NCBI GenBank assembly: GCA_902626575.1
Contig: CACOFY010000001.1
Location: 372,001-436,000, forward strand
Length of the DNA: 64,000 bases
Direction: 5' to 3'
Origin: an uncultured Pelagibacteraceae bacterium
GTDB lineage: Bacteria; Pseudomonadota; Alphaproteobacteria; Pelagibacterales; Pelagibacteraceae
Position 1 is the first letter of the stretch; each line of letters begins with the position of its first letter. Below are positions 18,667 to 25,855 of the stretch, in pieces. The notes beneath the pieces are model-generated. The model was not told the DNA's origin. It saw nothing but the letters and a program-made list of their open reading frames with translations, and ran no database searches. Made by a program: the position numbers and the translations under genes.

Positions 18667-19647
18667 ATGAAGAAAGATAGCTTATCAAAAAAAATTCTCT
18701 ATTGGTACGATAATAATAAGAGAAAGTTACCATGGAGAAGCCATCTTTCAAAAAAACAAAAACAATATTTTATAATTGTTAGTGAGTTTATGTTACAACA
18801 AACACAGGTTAAGACTGTGATTCCTTACTTTAATAATTTTGTAAGATTAATTCCTAATTTAGAAAAACTAGCAAAAGTGAATAACAAAAGGTTAATGAAA
18901 TGTTGGCAAGGACTAGGTTACTATTCAAGAGCCAGAAATCTAAAAAAAACTGCACAAATTATACTTAAGAAGCATAGAGGAGAGATACCAAATAATTTTG
19001 AAGATTTAAAAGCCTTGCCAGGTATTGGTAATTACACTGCCAGCGCAATACTTGCCATTGCTTTTAATGAACCGTACATACCACTAGATGGAAATATAGA
19101 AAGGGTTTTGAAAAGATATCTATATTTAAAAAAAGAAAGTGAAATTAAGAAAGAAAATCTCTCGCAAAAAAAATCTATTTTTGGCAAGTCCAATAGATCT
19201 AGTGATTATGCTCAGGCTCTTATGGAAATAGGTGCACTTATTTGTAAACCAAGTAATCCTTTATGCAATCAATGCCCTATCCAAAAAAAATGTAAATCTT
19301 TTAAAAAACTGGATTTTGCATTAACAAAGAAAAATAAAAAAAATATAAACAAATATTTTGTTTTAAAAGTTTACAAGAGGGATAAAAAATATCTTCTTAT
19401 AAAGAATACAAAATTTAATTTTTTAAAGAATCTTAACATATTTCCTATGGAGGAGGTCGCTAAACCAAAAAATTTTAATGAAAATCTAAATTTTAAAATT
19501 TCGAATATGAACATGAATATTAAAATTCAATATAAAAAAAATCATGAGGACTTTCCATCTTCTAATTGGATAGATCAAAAAAAACTTGATAATTATCTGC
19601 TGCCAACCTTTACAAAAAAAATAGTTCAATATTTAGAGAGCAACTAA
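18667..19647 (+). CDS. mutY: A/G-specific adenine DNA glycosylase
   Basis: Removes adenine mispaired with 8-oxoguanine. The 326 residues show the catalytic Glu40 in SEFMLQQTQV, the helix-hairpin-helix LPGIGNYTASAIL (118-130) and catalytic Asp141 in LDGNIERVL. A complete 4Fe-4S ligand set is present: C193, C200, C203 and C209 (spacing 6-2-5). The C-terminal part is a shorter MutT-like domain. It is divergent from the DciA-like gene with zero spacing, and its stop overlaps the following flavoprotein start by one base. Confidence 0.96.
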   Translation: MKKDSLSKKILYWYDNNKRKLPWRSHLSKKQKQYFIIVSEFMLQQTQVKTVIPYFNNFVRLIPNLEKLAKVNNKRLMKCWQGLGYYSRARNLKKTAQIILKKHRGEIPNNFEDLKALPGIGNYTASAILAIAFNEPYIPLDGNIERVLKRYLYLKKESEIKKENLSQKKSIFGKSNRSSDYAQALMEIGALICKPSNPLCNQCPIQKKCKSFKKLDFALTKKNKKNINKYFVLKVYKRDKKYLLIKNTKFNFLKNLNIFPMEEVAKPKNFNENLNFKISNMNMNIKIQYKKNHEDFPSSNWIDQKKLDNYLLPTFTKKIVQYLESN

Positions 19648-20789
19648 TGAAAAAAGTTGCAATTATTGGAGCAGGAATTTCAGGATTATTTATTGCAAAT
19701 CTTTTTAAAAATAATTCAAATTATGAAATTAAAATTTTTGAAAAAGACAACTTAATTAATTTAGATGAGGGGTATGGAATTCAGTTATCAGTCAATAGTG
19801 TTAGACTTTTAAATAAAATCGAATTTCATAAATTTCAAAATGATAAAAAGTTTAATCCTGATAAAATAATTTTTTATTCAAATAAAAGCCAGGATAAGTT
19901 TTGTGATCTATATATTTCTGATTTCAATTCACATGATTGTAAATATACAACACTTAAAAGATCAGATTTAGTAAGTTTTCTAAAAGATAAAATTCAGGAT
20001 TTAATAAAAACTAACCACAGTATTTCAAAAGTAGACCAACAAAATGAAAAAATTCATTTAACTTTTGAAAATAATGAAACTTTTGAGTGTGATTATTTGA
20101 TAATTTCAGATGGAGTTTTTTCAAAGAGTAAAAAACTTATTTTAAATAATAATACTAAACCAAGATATAATAATACTTTAGCTATAAGAGGGATGATCCC
20201 TAATTCCTCAAATATTATTGATAAAAAAAATATTTCCTTATTCTTTGATTCTGATTTTCACCACGTTATTTATCCACTAAATCCAGATGGTGATTTAAAT
20301 TTTATAGCTATTATGAAATACAAGCTTTCAGACGAAGAGCTAAAGAATTATTCATTATTTAATGATAATGCTTTTATAAAAAAAGTTTTAAAAAATATAC
20401 CTCAAGAAAGTAAGAAATTTTTTGATGAAATTAAACAACTAAAAATATTTCCAGTATTCGTAACCGATGACTTTTTTGAAATTAAGAAAAATAATATTTA
20501 CCCAATTGGAGATGCTTTTTTTGCTTTCCCCCCATCATTTGCACAAGGCGCTTCTCAATCGATAGAGGGAGCTTATGAATTATTTAAAAAAATAGATAGC
20601 AATACAGAAAATAGTTTTTTTGAGGAGAGAGTAAAAAAAATAAAAATGGTGAATAAAAGATCAAAAATTAACCAATTTATATTTCATTTATCTAACCCTT
20701 TAACAATTTTTTTAAGAAATATTTTTTTAAAAAAATTAGTAAAAAATAAAAAGTTTTTAGAAAACTATCTTGGTAAAATTTACAGATAA
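19647..20789 (+). CDS. FAD-dependent monooxygenase, UbiH/PHBH-like
   Basis: Flavoprotein hydroxylase of the p-hydroxybenzoate hydroxylase fold. The GxGxxG FAD motif AIIGAGISGLFIANL is at 5-19. A middle DG motif (ISDGVFSKSK) lies near 154-163, and the flavin-contacting GDAFFAFPPSFAQGASQS near 292-309 is a variant of the usual GDAAH...P..GQG. The substrate cannot be told from the sequence. It could be a ubiquinone-ring hydroxylase or a catabolic aromatic hydroxylase. The one-base overlap with mutY suggests co-transcription but no shared pathway is obvious. Confidence 0.8.
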   Translation: MKKVAIIGAGISGLFIANLFKNNSNYEIKIFEKDNLINLDEGYGIQLSVNSVRLLNKIEFHKFQNDKKFNPDKIIFYSNKSQDKFCDLYISDFNSHDCKYTTLKRSDLVSFLKDKIQDLIKTNHSISKVDQQNEKIHLTFENNETFECDYLIISDGVFSKSKKLILNNNTKPRYNNTLAIRGMIPNSSNIIDKKNISLFFDSDFHHVIYPLNPDGDLNFIAIMKYKLSDEELKNYSLFNDNAFIKKVLKNIPQESKKFFDEIKQLKIFPVFVTDDFFEIKKNNIYPIGDAFFAFPPSFAQGASQSIEGAYELFKKIDSNTENSFFEERVKKIKMVNKRSKINQFIFHLSNPLTIFLRNIFLKKLVKNKKFLENYLGKIYR

Positions 20790-20798
20790 TTTTTGAAA

Positions 20799-21875
20799 TT
20801 AAATTTTGTTTTTTAAAAATCGATCTCTTAAATTATCAATAGGAAAAATGGATCCGTTTCTATTGTAGTGCCAAAATGTCCAACCATTACAACTTTCAGC
20901 ACCTAAAATTGTTGCTGCTACTTTATGGATTGATCCCTCAGTTTGAGCGTGTTTTATACTACCGTCGACCATGATTTTTGCGCTAATTTTCTTTTTATTA
21001 TCAAAAATAGTAGTTCCCGGTTTAATTATTCCCAATTCAACTAACGAGCCAAAAGGTATTCTCGGTTTAGATCTATTATTTTGGAGTGTATCTAAATAAT
21101 CATCTTCAATAGGTTTTGTTTCACTTAATCTTTGTTCTGCAGCCTTGCAGTAATTTTTATCTTTTTCTATGCCAAAATAATTCCTTCCTAATTTTTTTGA
21201 AACTGCAGCTGTTGTTCCAGATCCTAAAAAAGGATCTAAGATATAATCGCTTTTATTTGAGGTTGCTAATAAAATTCTATGTAATAAAGCTTCAGGTTTT
21301 TGTGTTGAGTGTATTTTCTTTCCATTTTTTTTTAGTCTTTCAGTACCACTACAAATGGGTAAATCCCAATTTGATCTCATTTGAATATCATCATTTAAAC
21401 ATTTTAAAGACTGATAATTAAAAGTATATTTTGATTTTTCAGATTTTGACGCCCAAATCAAAGTTTCATGCGCATTGGTAAAACGTGTGCCTCTAAAGTT
21501 TGGCATTGGATTTTTTTTATTCCATATCACATCATTTAAAATCCAAAAACCTAGGTTTTGAATTGCTGTACCTACTCTGAATATATTATGGTAACTTCCA
21601 ATCACCCAAATTGCTCCATTTTTTTTTAAAACTCTTTTACACTCACTAAGCCAAGTATAAGTAAAATCATCGTATGTTTTGAAACTTTCAAATTGATCCC
21701 ATTTATCGTTTACAGCATTTACTTTTGATCTATCTGGTCTAATTAAATTATTTCGTAATTGTAAATTGTAAGGTGGATCCGCAAAAATTAAATCAAAACT
21801 TTCGCTAGGAATTTTTTTTAATTCTTTAATACTGTTTCCATTAACAATTTTATTTTTTAATTTATTATCGATCAT
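20799..21875 (-). CDS. ccrM: CcrM-type adenine-N6 DNA methyltransferase (GANTC)
   Basis: Solitary cell-cycle methyltransferase of alphaproteobacteria that methylates adenine in GANTC. The 358 residues have the beta-class order: DPPY at 33-36 near the N-terminus, the target-recognition region next, then the SAM-binding DPFLGSGTT at 214-222. The C-terminal about 100 residues match the extension found in CcrM proteins (RAMA-like, with GSIHKVAATILG and NGWTFWHY). No restriction endonuclease is nearby. The promoter just upstream contains a GANTC palindrome between -35 and -10, pointing to self-control by methylation. It starts within about 6 nt of the predicted transcript start. Confidence 0.95.
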   Translation of the reverse strand: MIDNKLKNKIVNGNSIKELKKIPSESFDLIFADPPYNLQLRNNLIRPDRSKVNAVNDKWDQFESFKTYDDFTYTWLSECKRVLKKNGAIWVIGSYHNIFRVGTAIQNLGFWILNDVIWNKKNPMPNFRGTRFTNAHETLIWASKSEKSKYTFNYQSLKCLNDDIQMRSNWDLPICSGTERLKKNGKKIHSTQKPEALLHRILLATSNKSDYILDPFLGSGTTAAVSKKLGRNYFGIEKDKNYCKAAEQRLSETKPIEDDYLDTLQNNRSKPRIPFGSLVELGIIKPGTTIFDNKKKISAKIMVDGSIKHAQTEGSIHKVAATILGAESCNGWTFWHYNRNGSIFPIDNLRDRFLKNKI

Positions 21876-21887
21876 TTTTAAAAACTT

Positions 21888-21916
21888 ATTAGACTCTAGG
21901 CTAGAGTCCTCGTCAA
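21888..21916 (-). promoter_or_regulatory. Predicted ccrM promoter with embedded GANTC palindrome
   Basis: On the minus strand a -35 TTGACG (21911-21916), a 17-nt spacer and a -10 TCTAAT (21888-21893) form a near-consensus sigma-70 promoter. The perfect 7-bp inverted repeat GACTCTA-GCC-TAGAGTC (21892-21908) fills most of the spacer, and its inner edge overlaps the -10. Both arms are GANTC sites, the substrate of the enzyme encoded downstream. The predicted start of transcription is about 21881, only around 6 nt before the ATG. Confidence 0.65.
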
Positions 21917-21968
21917 CTTGTGATTGAATTATTTTGAGTCTTTTTGTGGTGGTTATTTTTCGAGACTC
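21892..21968. repeat. Cluster of four GANTC methylation sites
   Basis: GACTC or GAGTC occurs at 21892-21896, 21904-21908, 21936-21940 and 21964-21968, the last just inside the 3' end of rnhB. At this base composition one GANTC per few hundred bases would be expected, so four in 77 bp is a strong local excess. I saw none in the other gene-free gaps I scanned. Confidence 0.85.
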
Positions 21969-22528
21969 AATATGTTGTGTATAGGTTTAAATTTTTTTCT
22001 ATGGAATTTCGTAACTCCAAATTTTTTAAGAGCCCTAAGATGGTCTTTTGTTCCGTAGCCAGCGTTTTTGTGCCAGAAATACCTATGATGTATCTTTGCT
22101 AATTTCTTGATTAATCTATCTCGTGATACTTTTGCAATTATAGATGCAGCAGATATTTCAGGTATCTTTTGGTCACCCTTAATTACGTACTTTAAATTAT
22201 AACTCCTCATATCGGGAATTTTGTTACCATCAACTAATATAATTTTCGGTTTTATTTTTAACTTTTTTATAGCTCTTTTCATTGCAAGTAGACTTGCATT
22301 TAAAATATTATATTTTTCTATTTCCTTTACGGACGCAGAACCAACTGACCATTTTGAATTTTTCTTTATATATTTTTCTAAATTTTCACGCTTATTTTTT
22401 GATAAACTTTTTGAATCTTTAAGTATTTTCTTATTGATGTCATTATTAAGAATTACAGCAGCGGCAAAGACTGGACCAATTAAACTTCCTCTTCCAACTT
22501 CATCCACACCAGCTAAAGTTTTTTTCAT
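21953..22528 (-). CDS. rnhB: Ribonuclease HII
   Basis: Removes ribonucleotides incorporated in DNA. The 191 residues begin with the catalytic block AGVDEVGRGSLIGPV (D9, E10). Further Asp-containing motifs follow in ILVDGNK (about 97-103) and the ASIIAKVSRD block (about 129-138). The length is normal. It starts 1 bp after the uracil-DNA glycosylase stop and is followed, after a 77-bp gap that holds its own promoter, by ccrM. The rnhB-ccrM adjacency is common in alphaproteobacteria. Confidence 0.96.
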   Translation of the reverse strand: MKKTLAGVDEVGRGSLIGPVFAAAVILNNDINKKILKDSKSLSKNKRENLEKYIKKNSKWSVGSASVKEIEKYNILNASLLAMKRAIKKLKIKPKIILVDGNKIPDMRSYNLKYVIKGDQKIPEISAASIIAKVSRDRLIKKLAKIHHRYFWHKNAGYGTKDHLRALKKFGVTKFHRKKFKPIHNILSLEK

Positions 22529-22529
22529 T

Positions 22530-23216
22530 TTACAAAATGATATTCAATTCATTAATTTTTTTTCTTATTTCTTTTAAATCTATCCATGAATATTTTTTTT
22601 GATCTGGTTGCCTTAAAAGATATGCAGGATGAAATGTTACAATGGATAAGTAAGTTTTGCCCTTTATAATAACATCTTTCCATATTCCTCTCTCTTTAGA
22701 AATTTTAAAATTATTACCAATTAATGCTTCCATTGCTGTACCACCCATAATTATTAGTATTTTAGGATTAATTATAGAAATATGTTCATATAGAAATTTT
22801 GAATATTTATTTATCTCAGCAGTTGTTGGCTTTCTATTATTTGGTGGCCTGTAATTGACAACATTTGTGATGTAGATACTTTCTCTTTTAATATCTATGG
22901 CTGCTAACATTTTATTTAATAATTTTCCTGCATCGCCCATAAAAGGTTTTCCTATTTCATCCTCTTTTTGACCCGGACCTTCACCTACAAGCATTATTTT
23001 ACTTCTAAAATTTCCATCACTAAAAACTAACTGGTTAGCATGATTTTTAAGATCACAAGCGTCAATTTCAGCAATTTTTTTTTTAAGATTTTCTAGTTGT
23101 AATTTAATTTCACCTGGTTGTTGTGACTTTTTCAGGCGTCTTATTGGTTTATTACTAAATTCGTAATTTGAGTCTATTGATTTTAGAAACTCATCATTTA
23201 AAACTTCATTATTCAT
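22530..23216 (-). CDS. Uracil-DNA glycosylase, family 4-like
   Basis: Base-excision enzyme removing uracil from DNA. I use the ATG at 23216 (MNNEVL) rather than the upstream one at 23234, which lies inside the opposite gene. Motifs are GEGPGQKEDEIGKPFMG (catalytic motif 1), NVVNYRPPNNRKP (middle), and the HPAYLLRQP motif near the C-terminus. Classical family 4 enzymes bind a 4Fe-4S cluster through four cysteines. Here I see only one candidate (ACDLKNHAN) in the N-terminal region, so the cluster is probably absent, as in related alphaproteobacterial proteins. Its start is 8 bp from that of the divergent TPR gene. Confidence 0.88.
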   Translation of the reverse strand: MNNEVLNDEFLKSIDSNYEFSNKPIRRLKKSQQPGEIKLQLENLKKKIAEIDACDLKNHANQLVFSDGNFRSKIMLVGEGPGQKEDEIGKPFMGDAGKLLNKMLAAIDIKRESIYITNVVNYRPPNNRKPTTAEINKYSKFLYEHISIINPKILIIMGGTAMEALIGNNFKISKERGIWKDVIIKGKTYLSIVTFHPAYLLRQPDQKKYSWIDLKEIRKKINELNIIL

Positions 23217-23224
23217 AAAAACAA

Positions 23225-24928
23225 ATGATATCAAAATTTATTAAATTTTTCTTTATTCTAATGATCTTTTTTTTCGCCAAACAGGCGAATTCCAAAGTAA
23301 CAAATAATGATTTAAATGAGAACGAACTAACCAATTATCTCTCAGCTATAATTTCTTATAATAACCAACAAAACCAAGATTCGCTAAGTTATTTTAATTC
23401 GTCAAAAGCATTAGTAAAAAAACGTGATAATTACTTAAGAAAATATATCTTCTCACTAGCAATAAATCAGAAAGTAAAAAAAGCAATTCAAGAAATAAAA
23501 ATTTTAGAAAATAAAAAAGATTTTGATTTTTTTGAGTCCCAGGTGCTTTTGACACTGGACTCAATTTTAAAAGAGAAATATGAAGAGAGCGAAAATTATC
23601 TTGAGTATTTAAATGAACTAAAAAGTTCAAGCGTTTATGAAAATGCAATCTATGATACATTAACGTTATACTTATCGACTTTTAAAAACAAAAAACTGAT
23701 TTTTCAAAAATCGAATTTTGATAATTTAGATCTTCTGAATATTACATTTTTAAAATGTTATTTAGAAGATGATACCACATCTAAGTCATTCCATACTTTG
23801 GTTAATTCTTCAAATGTAGATTATTCAAGATACTTATTCTTTTACTCTAATTATTTGATCAATCAAAATAAAGTCGAAGAGGCAAAAAAACTTTTTTTGA
23901 AACAAGATAAACTCACAAGTGGGCTACTTATTCTTCAAACAAATGACTGGTTGAAAAATAATCAAACAAAAAAAATTACCGATATATTTTCATGCAAGTC
24001 CGAAACTGATCTTTTAGCTGAATTTTTTTTCTTAATTTCAAATTTGTATTCATCTGATGAAGATTTTGAAAGATCTAACTTTTACTTAAGTGTTTCTAAT
24101 TTTTTAAATGAAAAATTTAAAGCAAATAAGCTATTAACAGTTGAAAACTATTTTAATTCTAAAAAGTACAAAGAGGCTGAAAAAATATTAAAAAATTTTA
24201 GTAAGCAGGATAAGCTATTTTATTGGTTCAAAGTGAAAATTAAAACCAAAATAATTGCAGAGAAACATGATGATCAACAAGCGTTGAATTATATTAAAAC
24301 GAAGTTTAATAAAATAGAAAACAAAACAGATAAGATTATCTTTGATATGGCAAATATTTATAAAAATTATAAAAAATATAAAGAAGCAATAGAACTCTAT
24401 TCTAAGTTAATGAAAAATTATGACACTAACTCAGATACCTATGCTGATTTATTATTTAGAAGAGGTGGTAGTTATGAAAGATTGTCAAATTTTGAAAGGA
24501 GCGATAAAGATTTATTAACGGCACTAAAAATTGTTCCAGATAATTCTTATACTTTAAATTATTTAGCCTATTCTTGGCTTGAGAGAAAAATTAATATTTC
24601 GAAAGCTGTAAAAATGTTGGAGATTGCATATAAGAATAATGAGGATGATCCATATATCACTGACTCAGTTGGTTGGGGTTATTATTTAACAGGAAGATAT
24701 ACAGAAGCAGAAAAATTCATGAGAAAAGCGATAACGCTAATGCCCAATGATCCAATCGTAAATGACCATTATGGTGATATTTTATGGAGTCTTAATAAAA
24801 AAATACAAGCAAAGTATTATTGGAATAGTGTTATAGGATTTAAAGATACAGAAAAAGATATGTTAGAAAAAGTAAAAAAAAAATTATTAGTGGGCCCAAA
24901 TATTGAAAACAACAACTCATACAATTAA
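23225..24928 (+). CDS. Exported TPR-repeat protein
   Basis: A 567-residue protein with a hydrophobic N-terminal signal or anchor (about 5-22, ending AKQANS). A long helical body follows, whose C-terminal third contains recognisable tetratricopeptide repeats (for example YADLLFRRGGSYERLSNFERSD, PYITDSVGWGYYLTGRYTEAEKF and PIVNDHYGDILWSLNKK). This resembles alphaproteobacterial periplasmic TPR proteins encoded before ispE. The function is not known; a scaffold role in the periplasm is inference. The ispE start lies 26 bp inside its 3' end, so the two are likely coupled. Confidence 0.8.
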   Translation: MISKFIKFFFILMIFFFAKQANSKVTNNDLNENELTNYLSAIISYNNQQNQDSLSYFNSSKALVKKRDNYLRKYIFSLAINQKVKKAIQEIKILENKKDFDFFESQVLLTLDSILKEKYEESENYLEYLNELKSSSVYENAIYDTLTLYLSTFKNKKLIFQKSNFDNLDLLNITFLKCYLEDDTTSKSFHTLVNSSNVDYSRYLFFYSNYLINQNKVEEAKKLFLKQDKLTSGLLILQTNDWLKNNQTKKITDIFSCKSETDLLAEFFFLISNLYSSDEDFERSNFYLSVSNFLNEKFKANKLLTVENYFNSKKYKEAEKILKNFSKQDKLFYWFKVKIKTKIIAEKHDDQQALNYIKTKFNKIENKTDKIIFDMANIYKNYKKYKEAIELYSKLMKNYDTNSDTYADLLFRRGGSYERLSNFERSDKDLLTALKIVPDNSYTLNYLAYSWLERKINISKAVKMLEIAYKNNEDDPYITDSVGWGYYLTGRYTEAEKFMRKAITLMPNDPIVNDHYGDILWSLNKKIQAKYYWNSVIGFKDTEKDMLEKVKKKLLVGPNIENNNSYN

Positions 24929-25745
24929 GTCATACGCTAAGATTAATTTAAATTTAAATATTGTCAGCAAAAGAAAGATAAATAATTTACATCAAATTGA
25001 AAGTTTAGTTGCTTTAATTGATTTGGCTGATGAGATTAAAATTAGTGAAATTAGAAGTAAAAAACATAAGGTAATTTTTAGAGGAAAATATTCTAAAGGT
25101 ATACCAAAATTTAATACAATCACCCACTTATTGGTATTATTGGAAAAAGAAAAAATTATAAAAAAAAAATATCAAATATTAGTAAAAAAAAATATTCCTC
25201 AAAAATCAGGCATGGGTGGTGGATCTATGAATGCAGCTTCAATTTTGAGTTTTTTTTTAAAAAAAAAAATATTAACAAAAAAAATAAGTGAAAAATTTGC
25301 TAAAAAAATTGGATCAGATGTAATTTTGGGTCTTAATAAATTTCCAAAAGTTTATCTACCTAGTGGAAAAATACGTGTACTCAAAACTAGAATTAAATAC
25401 TATATATTATTAGTAAAACCCAATTTTGGCTGCTCAACAAGAAAAGTTTTTTCTGCAAATAAAGTATTTTCCAAAAGTAAATTAGGCAAATTAAAAAATG
25501 TTAGTAAAACTATGATAATAAATAGTGAAAATGATCTTGAAAATAGTGCTTTCCGACTTTATCCAAACCTTTTTAAATTAAAAAATAAGCTATTAAGTTG
25601 GAAAAAAGCTGAATTTGTAAGAATGACAGGATCTGGTTCAACTTTAGTGATGTATTTTAATAGAGAAGTATCTGCAAAAAATGCGTTGAAAATGTCCAAA
25701 AGGAAATTAAATAATTGTTGGTGCATTTTATCAAAAGTTATATAA
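24903..25745 (+). CDS. ispE: 4-diphosphocytidyl-2-C-methyl-D-erythritol kinase
   Basis: GHMP kinase of the MEP isoprenoid pathway. The 280-residue frame starts with a TTG at 24903 (MKTTTHTIKSYAKINLNLN). The AKINL motif is followed by the ATP-binding GMGGGSMNAAS (about 96-106), and the C-terminal MTGSGSTLVM glycine loop is present. It overlaps the TPR gene by 26 bp. A 20-bp run of nine T followed by eleven A (25250-25269) lies inside the gene, encoding FFLKKK, and could cause slippage. Very high Lys content reflects the AT-rich genome. Confidence 0.93.
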   Translation: MKTTTHTIKSYAKINLNLNIVSKRKINNLHQIESLVALIDLADEIKISEIRSKKHKVIFRGKYSKGIPKFNTITHLLVLLEKEKIIKKKYQILVKKNIPQKSGMGGGSMNAASILSFFLKKKILTKKISEKFAKKIGSDVILGLNKFPKVYLPSGKIRVLKTRIKYYILLVKPNFGCSTRKVFSANKVFSKSKLGKLKNVSKTMIINSENDLENSAFRLYPNLFKLKNKLLSWKKAEFVRMTGSGSTLVMYFNREVSAKNALKMSKRKLNNCWCILSKVI

Positions 25746-25777
25746 AAATTTATTTTTGATAGAAAATAAATAAACTT

Positions 25778-25852
25778 TGGGGCGTAGCCAAGTGGTAAGG
25801 CAGCGGTTTTTGGTACCGCCATTCCTAGGTTCGAATCCTAGCGCCCCAGCCA
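25778..25852 (+). tRNA. tRNA-Gln (anticodon TTG)
   Basis: A complete cloverleaf with encoded CCA. The acceptor arms are TGGGGCG and CGCCCCA, the anticodon stem GCGGT/ACCGC encloses the loop TTTTGGT (anticodon TTG, reads CAA and CAG), the T arm is CCTAGGTTCGAATCCTAG, the discriminator is G and CCA follows. The unpaired-like first U-A acceptor pair is typical of tRNA-Gln. It lies 32 bp after ispE and 3 bp before the CCA-adding enzyme gene, all on the plus strand. Confidence 0.95.
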
Positions 25853-25855
25853 AAT

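Noticed and set aside
21116-21421. Hydrophobic plus-strand open frame inside ccrM
   Set aside because: It lies fully antisense to conserved ccrM coding sequence and shows no ribosome-binding site or recognisable motif.
20799-21875. Restriction-modification system around ccrM
   Set aside because: Neighbours are rnhB and a flavoprotein; no endonuclease or specificity gene is nearby, so it is a solitary methyltransferase.
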